Of a stretch of DNA of 64,000 nt, positions 18,021-27,354 are shown in pieces. Source of the DNA: Acetobacterium bakii. GTDB taxonomy: Bacteria; Bacillota; Clostridia; Eubacteriales; Eubacteriaceae. The position numbers were made by a program, and so were the translations under genes. Position 1 is the stretch's first letter. Each line of letters opens with the position of its first letter. The notes under the pieces are model-generated. The model was not told the origin of the DNA, made no database searches, and saw only the letters and a list, made by a program, of their open reading frames with translations. The stretch spans positions 1 to 64,000 of the forward strand of contig NZ_LGYO01000042.1 in NCBI RefSeq assembly GCF_001263355.1, read 5' to 3'.

Positions 18021-18818
18021 ATGAATCGACTGGCAAAATCCTGGATCGGGTTGATCCTGTTAATGAGCACCCTGGTAATAAACGGTTTGGGCGCTTTCGG
18101 TTTTTTCAATGGGCTGTCCCAAAGGGAATTATCTGACCGGTATATGACCTTAATCACACCGGCACCATCCACATTCAGCATCTGGAGTTTAATTTATATC
18201 CTGTTAATCAGTGCTGCTGTGATGATGATCGTTAAAAACAAAGATCCCTACTATGGTGAGGCCATCGATGGAATCAGTTATCTTTTCTGGCTATCAAGTA
18301 TTCTCAATATGCTCTGGATTATCTGCTTTTCCTATACCTGGATCGGTGTATCCGCACTTGTGATCCTGGCTTTCGCGATTACTCTGAGTTTATTGATCTT
18401 ACAACTGGGAAAAATCCAAACCGGGAAGCAGTGGCTTTTACCGGCAGCGTTTGGAATGTATACCGGGTGGCTATTGATTGCCACGGTGGTGAATATCGCC
18501 TCCTGGCTGGTTAGTATCAACTGGCAGGGCTTTGGCGTTCCGGCTGAGTATTGGGGGATTATTATCTTAATCGTTGCCGTGGTGGTGTCGGCGGTGATCA
18601 CCCTGATCACTAAAAATGCTATCCTTCCGGTTCCCGTGGCCTGGGGATATTTTGGGATTTATCAATCGCTAATGGCAACCGAAGGCTTTCAGGGCGCCTA
18701 TCCATCTCTGTCCATTGCCGCCCTGGCGGGGATTGTATTGCTGGTCGTGATGGCTGGGATACAGTTCTATTTCAATGGTTATAAACTGATGCCCGTGGTA
18801 AAAGCGGAGGAGGCGTGA
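18021..18818 (+). CDS. TspO/MBR-related (tryptophan-rich sensory protein-like) membrane protein
   Basis: The protein has 265 residues and about eight hydrophobic helices. TPAPSTFSIWSLIYILL (about 47-63) is the TspO-family signature around the first loop. This length matches the long bacterial TspO-related branch rather than the 160-residue classical TspO. AGAGGTG precedes ATG 18021. TspO proteins bind porphyrins and take part in stress responses; the long branch is uncharacterised. It is followed by an imperfect terminator and the M13 peptidase gene on the same strand. Confidence 0.8.
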   Translation: MNRLAKSWIGLILLMSTLVINGLGAFGFFNGLSQRELSDRYMTLITPAPSTFSIWSLIYILLISAAVMMIVKNKDPYYGEAIDGISYLFWLSSILNMLWIICFSYTWIGVSALVILAFAITLSLLILQLGKIQTGKQWLLPAAFGMYTGWLLIATVVNIASWLVSINWQGFGVPAEYWGIIILIVAVVVSAVITLITKNAILPVPVAWGYFGIYQSLMATEGFQGAYPSLSIAALAGIVLLVVMAGIQFYFNGYKLMPVVKAEEA

Positions 18819-18852
18819 CCCCGACAACGAGTTATTAACTGTTAGAGCAGAT

Positions 18853-18902
18853 AAGGTCGGATTTCCAGAGCGAAAAAATCGTTGCGGAATTCGGCCTTTT
18901 TA
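18853..18902 (+). terminator. imperfect rho-independent terminator
   Basis: AAGGTCGGATTTCC pairs imperfectly with GGAATTCGGCCTTTTT, ending in a T-run. It follows the TspO-like gene and precedes the peptidase gene. Confidence 0.55.
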
Positions 18903-18924
18903 GAATAAATACAAAGGAGATGAA

Positions 18925-20943
18925 ATGAAAAACAACAAGGGGATTCAAAGCACAGTTCTAGTCATGGTTTTCTTATTGGTAATCGGCAGTTTAACCGGCT
19001 GCGTGAATTCAAAGGACAGTACCACCGCTAAACCGACTGTGTCAGAGGACTATTTTGGCGCCATTAATTATGAGCTGCTCCAGGAAAAAACCATTCCGGC
19101 AACAGAAGGTGAATGGACCTATTTCTATGAATTGGACGAAAAAACATCAAGTCAGCTCCAGGAGATTGTCACCGATTTGTCAAACAGCGGGGAAACCTAT
19201 GCCAAGGGCAGCAGCGAGCAGAAGATAAGCGATTTATACGCCTGTGCCACCGATCTCGACAATCGCAACGCCCAGGGTTTGACCGCCGTTAAACCCTATC
19301 TTGAGCAGATTGAATCGGCCCGGAATCTGGATGAATATCTGGATGGATTGATCACCTTATCATCCATCGGACAGTCCAGCCTGATTTACTACGGTTATTA
19401 TCAGGATGATATGAATTCGGACAAGATGATGATTGGCTTTGCGTCCATGGACGATTTGATTGGCAAAGAATACATGGAAAACGAATCGATGCAGGAATAC
19501 TGTGATGCCTATAAGATATACATCCAGGATATGCTGGTTCTCAGCGGCGAGGAAAAAGGAGCTGCCGGGACAAATGCCGAAGCAATTTATGCTTTTGCCA
19601 GTGAGGTGGCCTCACTGGCATTGGCGCCCGACGAATTATATAACCCGGACAGCTACTATAATGCTTATAGTTATGATGAACTGCTGGCCCTTTACTCGAA
19701 TATCGACATGAAGAAATATTTGGAGGCCCAGGGACTGTCCGGCGAGGATCACTATATTGTTGAGGAAGTGGATGCGGCCAAACAGATCAATGCGATGTTT
19801 ACCGAAGAAAACCTGCCAGTGCTTAAAGAGTATACAAAATTTGTGCTCTTAAATGATCTGGCCGCGTATGCACCGGTTGATTATCGGGATCTTAAACTCG
19901 AAATGGCCATGAAACTGGATGGTTCTACCGAGAAAAAAACCGATGAACGGCTAGCCTTTGATGATGTTCAAACGTTTCTGGAATGGGATTTCGGAAAGAT
20001 CTATGTGGAAAAATACTTTGATGAAAAAACCAAGCAGGATGTTAAAACCATGGTGGCAACGATCGTTGACCAATACAAAGAAATCATCGCCGCCCAGGAG
20101 TGGATGAGCTCGGAAACCAAACAGCAAGCCATTCTGAAGCTGGACACTATGGATTTAAAAATTGGCTATCCGGACCAGTGGAGTACCATCGGCGATTATC
20201 TCCAGGTACAGCCGCTGAAAGAAAGTGGCAGCTATTTGTCCAATGTGATTGGACTTCAGCAGGCGGCCAGTCAATTTGAATATGATGAGTATAAAAAAGG
20301 CGTTAACCGGGAGCAATGGTATATGACACCTCAGGCCATCAATGCCTATTACAATCCCGCCAATAATGAAATCGTCTTTCCGGCGGCCATCTTACAGGCC
20401 CCTTATTTTGATCAGAATCAAAGCAATGCCAAAAACCTTGGCGGCATTGGCGCCGTCATTGCCCATGAAATCAGTCATGCCTTTGATAAAAACGGATCGT
20501 TATATGATGAGAAGGGCAATTACAATATCTGGTGGACGGCCTCAGAATATGAAAAATATGATGCACTGTCACAGAAAATCATTGATTATTACGGGAACTA
20601 TACCATTTCCACTGGCGATCCGGTTAATGGCACCCTGACCTTGTCAGAGAACATTGCCGATCTGGGGGCGTTAACCGCGGTCACGGCGGTGGCCGAAAAA
20701 CAGGGCGAATCTCTGGCCGATGTTTATTCGAACTGGGCCACGATCTGGGCCGAACTCTCGACCCCGGATCTGGAAAAGAGTTATTTGGTGAACGATGTCC
20801 ATGCCCCGTCGCCGGTGCGGGTCAATGCCGTACTCAGTTCCATGGATGCATTTTATGACATCTATGAGATTAAAGAAGGCAATAAAATGTATGTCGCTCC
20901 GGATGACCGGGTGGCGATCTGGCAGACTAAACCCATCCAGTAA
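18925..20943 (+). CDS. M13 family (neprilysin/PepO-like) zinc metallopeptidase lipoprotein
   Basis: This is an extracytoplasmic peptidase of 672 residues, the usual M13 length. Lipobox is SLTGC (Cys about 26). The zinc site is IAHEISHAFDKNG (HExxH at about 514-518), and ENIADLGAL near residue 575 supplies the third zinc ligand Glu. The M13 substrate-binding motif reads NAYYNPANNEIVFPAAIL. The C-terminus ends in IWQTKPIQ where many M13 enzymes end in W, so the last residue differs. It is expected to act on peptides outside the membrane. It has its own ribosome site (AAAGGAGATGAA) and ends before the 21024 hairpin. Confidence 0.93.
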   Translation: MKNNKGIQSTVLVMVFLLVIGSLTGCVNSKDSTTAKPTVSEDYFGAINYELLQEKTIPATEGEWTYFYELDEKTSSQLQEIVTDLSNSGETYAKGSSEQKISDLYACATDLDNRNAQGLTAVKPYLEQIESARNLDEYLDGLITLSSIGQSSLIYYGYYQDDMNSDKMMIGFASMDDLIGKEYMENESMQEYCDAYKIYIQDMLVLSGEEKGAAGTNAEAIYAFASEVASLALAPDELYNPDSYYNAYSYDELLALYSNIDMKKYLEAQGLSGEDHYIVEEVDAAKQINAMFTEENLPVLKEYTKFVLLNDLAAYAPVDYRDLKLEMAMKLDGSTEKKTDERLAFDDVQTFLEWDFGKIYVEKYFDEKTKQDVKTMVATIVDQYKEIIAAQEWMSSETKQQAILKLDTMDLKIGYPDQWSTIGDYLQVQPLKESGSYLSNVIGLQQAASQFEYDEYKKGVNREQWYMTPQAINAYYNPANNEIVFPAAILQAPYFDQNQSNAKNLGGIGAVIAHEISHAFDKNGSLYDEKGNYNIWWTASEYEKYDALSQKIIDYYGNYTISTGDPVNGTLTLSENIADLGALTAVTAVAEKQGESLADVYSNWATIWAELSTPDLEKSYLVNDVHAPSPVRVNAVLSSMDAFYDIYEIKEGNKMYVAPDDRVAIWQTKPIQ

Positions 20944-21023
20944 CCAACCACAGATCACACTGTTTATAGCATCAACTCAGAAATTGCGGAGGTAAATTAT
21001 TTAAAAAAATTAATAATAAGTTT

Positions 21024-21067
21024 AAAAGCCATCCAGCGGCGTCAATGTGAACCGCTGGATGGCTTTT
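21024..21067. terminator. bidirectional rho-independent terminator
   Basis: AAAAGCCATCCAGCGG pairs perfectly with CCGCTGGATGGCTTTT around a 12-base loop. It lies between the convergent peptidase and chemoreceptor genes. Confidence 0.85.
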
Positions 21068-21141
21068 ACTATTAGGTGATTATTTCACGCAAACGGTAAC
21101 GCCATGAATGGTGACGTCTGTTTTTTCAAAACGATGATTTA

Positions 21142-23874
21142 CTATAGGGTAGGGGCACGTCGACCGACCAGCAGTCCCACGACCCGGCCATTGTTTTTAA
21201 TGGGTGCCACGTCAAATATAACAGGTTCATTCGTGACTTTACTGATAGTCACTTCAGAAATGGAAGATTCTCCCTTGAAGCCAGCTTCATACCAGAATTC
21301 GCCCCAGGCATCAAACTCACCGTCGCCTTTGACGTACCTTGCATGACCTTCAAGGCTCATTACCGCAATATCCTGATAACCCATCCGGTCCACATCTCCG
21401 GCAACCGTATCCACCTGGGTTTGCCAGTCCATGGTGGCAACTGGGGATCGTGAAGCCATCTCATTGAGTAAGATAGAAGCTTCGTTATCAGTTTCTTCAG
21501 TGGCTTGTTTGATGGGCTTTAGTTTGAAGGCACTGATCATCTGTTTAAGCATTTCGGCCTGGCTGGAAAGTTCTTCGCCGGATGCGGCGCTTTCTTCGGC
21601 GGTGGCGGCATTGGTTTGAACAACAATTGAGACCTGCTCGATACCCTTGGTAATCTGAGCGATCTCTGAAGCCTGATCATTGGATGCCCGGGCAATGTGG
21701 CCGACCAGACCAGTAACTTTTTCAATTTCATTCAAAATTTCAACCAGGCTTTCGGCGGTTTCATCGGCAATCCTGGTGCCAATGGCAGCCTTTTCGATGG
21801 ATCCTTCAATCAGACCGGTGGTTTCCTTAGCCGCTTCAGCACTGCGGGCCGCCAGGTTTCGTACTTCTTCGGCAACAACGGCAAAACCTTTGCCATGCTG
21901 TCCGGCTCGGGCAGCCTCCACGGCGGCGTTTAGGGCCAGAATATTGGTCTGGAAGGCAATGTCATCGATAACTTTGATAATCTTAGAAATGTTTTGGGAT
22001 GCTTCGTTGATTTCAACCATGGCCGATACCATTTTTGACATTTGCGAATTACCCACTTCGGCATTGGTCCGCACCTCAAGAGCCCGTTCGTTGGCTTCGT
22101 TGGCATTTTTAGCATTTCGTTTGGTTTCCGCGGCCACCTCTTCAATGGAAGCGGTGAGTTCCTGGATGGAACTGGCCTGTTCAGTGGTCCCCTGGGCTAA
22201 GGCCTGGCCGCCGTCAGAGATTTGGATGGCGCCTGCATTAACCTGTTCGGCGGCACCATTAATGTCTTTCATAACCTCGCTTAAATTGGTGGTAATACTA
22301 TTAAGGACCAGCTTGGCCGCATTATAATCCCCATGATAATAGGTGTCGATTTCCTTAGTCAGATCCCCTTCACCAATGAGTTTAAGTAAGGTGGTAATGT
22401 CAGCCACATAATTTTTCAGGAAGTTGAAGGTGCGGTTCATATTTTCTTTGATTTGGCCATGATGTCCTTTAAAATCGCCTTCCATAATAAAGGAAAGATT
22501 ACCTTTTGACAGTTCATCCAAAGCTGCAGATGTGGCCTGAATCGGCGCGATAGTGGCATCCAGTGTCTGGTTGAACCCGGAAATAACACGAGCATATTCG
22601 CCCCTGAACTTGGATGGGTTACCCCGATGTTCCAGATCGCCTTCAACAGCCAACCGGGTCATTTCATCGGCTTCACTGACCAGTGAATGAATGTTTTCAA
22701 TCATTTGAATCATACTGGGAACAAATTCATCCTCATCACTACGTTTTCCGCTCGTCATCAGCTCGTCATAGTCACTCATAACACCATTGGAAACATTATT
22801 GACAATGGCATGAATATAATTGAGCTTCTCTTGGATTTCATTAACCGATGTGGCCAGATCTCCAAAAATACCTAAATAGGTACCTTCCATTTTGGTTGAA
22901 AAATCATTGATATAAAGCCGATGGAGTACTTCACCGGTTTCTGTTAATGCTCCCAGACCGTCAATGCATGCGTTGATATTACTTTTAAGATCGTTGAAAT
23001 CACCTTTATATTCAGTTGTGATTTTTGGTGGAAGTACACCGTTACCGATACGTTCAATGGCCTTATTGGCTACTTTGAGAGGTTTAACAAAGGTATTAAT
23101 GACGGTATTTAACGATATAATCAGATCTTTGTAAGCTCCGGTATACTCGTTGGTGTTACCACGATAGTTAAGTTGACCTTCTAAAGCGGCATTGCCAATT
23201 TTTATGATGGCATCATGAACTCTGTTCATTTCCTTCATTACTGCAATCATAGAATAGCTGATCACATCATCTTCGGATCGGGGTGTGATTTCAACTTTAA
23301 AATCACCCTGGGCCATCCGCTGAGCAGCCTCATTCATGCCCATATTGTTTTGAATCATAGTTTCAAATGACAGCATTAAATCGCCAATTTCGTCATTGGT
23401 GGTTATTTCAATGTCCACATCAACTTTTCCTACAGCGACCTGATCGGCCACTTCTTTGAGCTTGATGATGGGTTTGACAAACTTTTGTGCCATAACATAA
23501 GCAGCGACACCTCCAATTAAGATAATAAACAATGAAATCAATAGGATCTGATTTCTCAGATTGGTAATTCGAGCCAGAACATCGTTTTCAGAAATGGCGC
23601 CAACATGGGTAGCTCCTGCGGCGGAGTATGCTTGTGCATCGGCATTGGCCTGGTCTGTTACCGCTGATGCGCCGAGATTGAAGGCAATAATCCCCAGCGA
23701 TAACACCGCCAATACAATCAGAGCAACAGTAAACAGCAGCAGTTTTGTGGATATTCTGGATTTGTGGTGAGTTTTAGTCTGAATAAGTCCAGCCGGATGG
23801 GCAGTTATTTTTTGTGCTGCATCTGTAACAAGACCGGTTTCCGGAGCCAACATTGGTTTTCGATTATCATTCAT
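21142..23874 (-). CDS. methyl-accepting chemotaxis protein with multiple HAMP units and a C-terminal Cache-like domain
   Basis: The receptor has 910 residues. Two transmembrane helices (about 44-66 and 109-129) flank a short 40-residue outer loop, too small for a normal sensor domain. A long run of HAMP or HAMP-like units follows (about 130-540), then the signalling hairpin with tip [20 protein letters not shown] and [23 protein letters not shown]. After the signalling domain the last 95 residues ([17 protein letters not shown] to [17 protein letters not shown]) resemble a Cache/PDC sensor half, which would lie in the cytoplasm. ATG 23874 follows AAAGGGG. Its ligand is unknown. Confidence 0.88.
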   Translation of the reverse strand: MNDNRKPMLAPETGLVTDAAQKITAHPAGLIQTKTHHKSRISTKLLLFTVALIVLAVLSLGIIAFNLGASAVTDQANADAQAYSAAGATHVGAISENDVLARITNLRNQILLISLFIILIGGVAAYVMAQKFVKPIIKLKEVADQVAVGKVDVDIEITTNDEIGDLMLSFETMIQNNMGMNEAAQRMAQGDFKVEITPRSEDDVISYSMIAVMKEMNRVHDAIIKIGNAALEGQLNYRGNTNEYTGAYKDLIISLNTVINTFVKPLKVANKAIERIGNGVLPPKITTEYKGDFNDLKSNINACIDGLGALTETGEVLHRLYINDFSTKMEGTYLGIFGDLATSVNEIQEKLNYIHAIVNNVSNGVMSDYDELMTSGKRSDEDEFVPSMIQMIENIHSLVSEADEMTRLAVEGDLEHRGNPSKFRGEYARVISGFNQTLDATIAPIQATSAALDELSKGNLSFIMEGDFKGHHGQIKENMNRTFNFLKNYVADITTLLKLIGEGDLTKEIDTYYHGDYNAAKLVLNSITTNLSEVMKDINGAAEQVNAGAIQISDGGQALAQGTTEQASSIQELTASIEEVAAETKRNAKNANEANERALEVRTNAEVGNSQMSKMVSAMVEINEASQNISKIIKVIDDIAFQTNILALNAAVEAARAGQHGKGFAVVAEEVRNLAARSAEAAKETTGLIEGSIEKAAIGTRIADETAESLVEILNEIEKVTGLVGHIARASNDQASEIAQITKGIEQVSIVVQTNAATAEESAASGEELSSQAEMLKQMISAFKLKPIKQATEETDNEASILLNEMASRSPVATMDWQTQVDTVAGDVDRMGYQDIAVMSLEGHARYVKGDGEFDAWGEFWYEAGFKGESSISEVTISKVTNEPVIFDVAPIKNNGRVVGLLVGRRAPTL

Positions 23875-24083
23875 AATAACCCCTTTCAAATATAATCCTT
23901 TGGTTTTCCCTGATAACAAATTTCTATGTAATTTGAACCTGCTATTCAGGCTAACTTAATAAAGTATAAATGCTTGCATGCGTCAAAAGTAGATGCATGT
24001 TGTATCATTATATTCCTTTTTACTGAAAATATCTACTACATACTGCAATATTATACTGTTAAAGAACTATATTTTACTATGAC

Positions 24084-24236
24084 ATGTCAAATTTTATTAA
24101 TTTCAGATATAAACATTCTGCAAAACTTTATCAGTTTTCAAAAGATCCGCTGAAATATGTTTTAAAACAGTATGAAGTAAAGATGACATTGGCTGGATTT
24201 TTAGAAATGCAAGGCTTGAAAGAGGATGAAAGCTGA
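24084..24236 (+). other. 50-codon open frame, possible gene remnant
   Basis: ATG 24084 opens a 50-residue frame (reads MSNFINFRYKHSAKLYQFS early and EVKMTLAGFLEMQGLKEDES at the end). The composition is protein-like but there is no ribosome site. It may be the tail of a lost gene or a small protein. The rest of 23875-24298 is AT-rich with nothing else recognisable. Confidence 0.3.
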
Positions 24237-24298
24237 TACGTTTCCAGCGGCGTTCATTAACGACACTGGAAAGCTTTTGGCTACTAAAGGAAAGGTGC

Positions 24299-25243
24299 TT
24301 AACTGTCAAGAGCTACTTTGCCAAGAAGGGGAAAGGGGTCGACTTTCGTGATGGATGTACTGATCACGGTATCGTGACCGGCGCCGTCATGGGCATAAAC
24401 CTGGACATTATAGTCGCCAAGTTCGGTATTGTGATCACTGTAAGGAATAAAACAGCTGGCCACATTGCCTTCAACCGTTCCTTCATGCCAGATTAAATCA
24501 TCCTGTCCGCCATTTTCGGTCCAGACTGGAAAGCTAACCTGATCGATGCCGCTTAGGTTGTCTGAAACCAGAGCAGTGACCTTAATTCCTTTACCTTGAT
24601 CGTCGGTCGCCAATACATCAGATACTGCCGGAGGCGTTGTATCCGATGTGGCATCAACGTAATCGCCTATGTAGATATAACCCTGGAAACCGCCCACCGA
24701 GGTAGCATCTTCAGCACCAATGGTATAGGTGTAATTTTGGAAGAAGATGCCGCTATAGGTTGACTCGGAAAGGGTGACCGTATCACCGTTGATCGCTTCA
24801 ACAATCGCCACATGTCCGTTTGAACCGCCGCCCCAACAGATAACTGCACCAAGTTTTGGCGTGGATCCTGAGGGATAATAACCGCTGTTTTGATTATAGG
24901 CCCACCAGGAGTTAGCATTGCCCATGCATAAATTTGGTGTAGTTCCCAGAATTTCATAAGCTCGCCCAAAGGCATAGGCGGTACAGTTTGGCAAACCATA
25001 GCCACCCTGGGAATAGGGGTTTTGGGCAAAGAAATTGGGATTATCCGGACTTGGGGCAGTGGTTCGAGCCGAAAATAAATTGGGTGCGGGAACTGCGGAC
25101 TTGGCTTGTGCCGTCTCAACCGCCTGGGCGATTTGGGCGATATCAACCTCTGCTTCTGCTGCCATAGCAGCGCCCGGTATCGTACTCAGGCATAAAAAAA
25201 AGGCAAGACTCGCACATGCGCTTTGTATTAATTTTTTCTTCAT
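24299..25243 (-). CDS. secreted CHAP-domain amidase/peptidase with C-terminal Ig-like domain
   Basis: The protein has 314 residues. A signal peptide is cleaved near AMA-AEA (about 28). The CHAP (cysteine, histidine-dependent amidohydrolase/peptidase) domain spans about 75-205, with NCTAYAFGRA (Cys87) and NGHVAIVE (His144) as the catalytic pair. The last 100 residues (DTTPPAVSDVLATDD to YAHDGAGHD) resemble GBS Bsp-like/Ig-type repeats found on cell-wall hydrolases. GGAGG precedes ATG 25243; the longer in-frame start is rejected. A role in peptidoglycan cleavage outside the cell is likely. It is a single gene. Confidence 0.87.
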   Translation of the reverse strand: MKKKLIQSACASLAFFLCLSTIPGAAMAAEAEVDIAQIAQAVETAQAKSAVPAPNLFSARTTAPSPDNPNFFAQNPYSQGGYGLPNCTAYAFGRAYEILGTTPNLCMGNANSWWAYNQNSGYYPSGSTPKLGAVICWGGGSNGHVAIVEAINGDTVTLSESTYSGIFFQNYTYTIGAEDATSVGGFQGYIYIGDYVDATSDTTPPAVSDVLATDDQGKGIKVTALVSDNLSGIDQVSFPVWTENGGQDDLIWHEGTVEGNVASCFIPYSDHNTELGDYNVQVYAHDGAGHDTVISTSITKVDPFPLLGKVALDS

Positions 25244-26036
25244 TTGACCTCCGATGTCAATAGATGATGGTGTCACTGGGTTCACTGTGACCTAAATGCA
25301 TCATAGATTGTTGCAATTTGTTTACAAATTGGCAATAGGTATAATACAATACGTTAGGCGAATTTGCAAGTTTGGTATTTAACCCACTTAAGAAATAGAT
25401 CCATGACATTGCAGCCGAGTGTTGTCGAAGAGTGAAAAAACCGCATCAATAAAAGGAAAAGAACAGCTAAAATCATGGTGACTGTAAAATAAAGGTGGAA
25501 TTGATCAGACATAATCATTAATTTGTGTTTAAGTTAATATGAATCAGCTTGTCAATAAGTAAAACTCAGAGCGGTTAACTGGTTATGTTTGCGTTTTCAT
25601 TTTTCAATCCAAACAATGCCCTCACAAAACATTGTTTGAAAATAAAATATTGTTTCAGGAAAGTTGCTTTTTACAATATTTGATAGAAGTTAAAGTGTGT
25701 CGGCTTCAATAAAAACCTTCCTGTTGATTGCTCGTTCTTATTACTGATCTGTGCTTAAGATTGAGAAATGTTTGCATGTTTTGATTATAATTGTTAAAAA
25801 ATGCAATCATATGTATAATATTGCGAATAAAGAAACATTTGATTACTAGTTTCGCTAGGCATTTTGGGCGGAACCGGGGCAAATGAGCCACATGAGAAAA
25901 GCACCACGAAACTGCCAGAAGTGATCTTGACTAAAAATAATAAACGAAAAACGTAAAATGACAAAAATTATATGAGGAAGAATTTAAGATGTAATAAAAT
26001 GAGCTCCTATCAAAATTAAATCAGTTTAATATTTCA
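25244..26036. other. long AT-rich intergenic region
   Basis: About 800 bases between the divergent CHAP and MFS genes hold no convincing gene. Bases 25848-25970 are noticeably GC-richer and contain a startless frame reading LGILGGTGANEPHEKSTTKL, a possible remnant. A 61-codon minus frame (25706-25891) lacks a ribosome site. Short repeats of AAAATATTGTTT and CAATATT occur near 25620-25680. Confidence 0.5.
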
Positions 26037-26065
26037 TTGACAGAAAAAATTGTATATAATATAAT
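26037..26065 (+). promoter_or_regulatory. sigma-A promoter of the MFS gene
   Basis: TTGACA (26037-26042), a 17-base spacer and TATAAT (26060-26065) give a consensus housekeeping promoter, 80 bases before the MFS start. Confidence 0.8.
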
Positions 26066-26144
26066 ATTTACAATTTAACCGGTAAAGTTTGTGATGCATC
26101 TCAGGAATTTATCGGGTGAAAAACGTTATTGTTAGGAGAAAATT

Positions 26145-27353
26145 TTGGATAAGAAAAAAATTAAAATTGCGATTCTGTCGATATCATCACTATTGATGAT
26201 ATCGATGACAGCTTCAGCCGTTCTGGCGGATATTCAACGCTATTTTGTGGGTGTTGATTCGTCGCTGATTCAGATGGTATTGACCATTCCCTCATTAATG
26301 GCGTTGGTATTTGCCTTTGCATCCGGGCCGCTGTCCCTGCGAATGCCAAAAAAAAGCTTGGTAATTTTTGGCCTGGTCTGCGGATTAGCCGGCGGGATGG
26401 TTGCCCTGCTTTTCGGCTCCATCAGTATTTATGTGCTATTGGGCTCCAGTCTGTTGTTGGGGGTTGCCCAGGGCATTAATTCGACCATGTCCATGGCCTT
26501 GATTGCCGATTATTTTGTAGCCAATGAAAGCGGCGCCCTAATGGGCCTGCAGTCGGCTTTTGTCAATGGGGGAAGCATGGTGCTCCTCTTTACTTCGGGA
26601 ATGCTGGCCGGGATTCAATGGCAGATGTCCTATCTGGTTTACCTGGTTTTTATTCCGGTGATCGTGATTGTTATGAAAAATCTGCCCAATGATCATCCCC
26701 AGGCCCATGTTGATGAAAAACACACCGAAAAAAGTGCGAAATTAAATGCCCGGGTCTATTTCACAGCGCTGACGATGTTCCTGTTTGGCGTCTTCCTTTT
26801 CGTCTATCAGACCAATGTCGCCATGTATGTTGCTTCGAGAGGATTTGGCGATGCGTCAACCAGTGGGCTGATCAACACCTCCATGTCGGCAGCCGGGATG
26901 CTCACCGGGATTCTGTTCGGACGGATGCAGCGCGTGCTAAAGAAGCTGGTTATTCCCGTTTCGTTACTGGTAGGCAGTCTGGGGATGCTGTCGATCTTTG
27001 TGATCGGCTCGCTGCCATCGCTGTTTGTCGGAGCCATGTGTTGCGGCTTCTGTCTGGCGACCATTAACCCGGCGGGAACATTTGTGGCCGCCAATGCTGT
27101 CCATTCATCCATTAGTTCCCTGGCGATTGCCGTTGTCACAGCATCCACCAGTGTGGGAATCTTTGTATCACCGATCCTTTCCAATGCGGTGGCTAACGCT
27201 GCCGGGGGCAATATTTCAGTCAAGTTTCTGCTCGCTTCCATAGGATTATTGGGAACTGGCGCCCTGTCCTGGATTGGCAACATGGTTCTGGATAAAAAGC
27301 AGGAAATGCTCAATCGCAATACAGAAATCGAAACCTCTCAAATTAATTATTAA
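26145..27353 (+). CDS. major facilitator superfamily transporter
   Basis: The transporter has 402 residues and twelve predicted helices. The N-half carries the MFS loop-2/3 region (GPLSLRMPKKSLVIFGLVCG). A hydrophilic central loop (about 185-205, HPQAHVDEKHTEKS) separates the halves. The start is TTG 26145 with TTAGGAGAA 7-8 bases upstream and a consensus promoter. The stop lies one base from the stop of the convergent GtrII-like gene, so the two transcripts must overlap or share a boundary. The substrate is unknown. Confidence 0.85.
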   Translation: MDKKKIKIAILSISSLLMISMTASAVLADIQRYFVGVDSSLIQMVLTIPSLMALVFAFASGPLSLRMPKKSLVIFGLVCGLAGGMVALLFGSISIYVLLGSSLLLGVAQGINSTMSMALIADYFVANESGALMGLQSAFVNGGSMVLLFTSGMLAGIQWQMSYLVYLVFIPVIVIVMKNLPNDHPQAHVDEKHTEKSAKLNARVYFTALTMFLFGVFLFVYQTNVAMYVASRGFGDASTSGLINTSMSAAGMLTGILFGRMQRVLKKLVIPVSLLVGSLGMLSIFVIGSLPSLFVGAMCCGFCLATINPAGTFVAANAVHSSISSLAIAVVTASTSVGIFVSPILSNAVANAAGGNISVKFLLASIGLLGTGALSWIGNMVLDKKQEMLNRNTEIETSQINY

Positions 27354-27354
27354 T

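Noticed and set aside
17738-18181. 147-codon minus-strand frame
   Set aside because: It is made of the REP-like repeat (repeating the same short peptide) and the antisense of the TspO-like gene.
21680-22327. 215-codon plus-strand frame
   Set aside because: It is the antisense of the chemoreceptor signalling domain, Ala/Ser-rich from codon bias only.
25848-25970. Possible riboswitch in a GC-richer patch
   Set aside because: I could not match it to any aptamer consensus and it lies far from the next gene; more likely a gene remnant.
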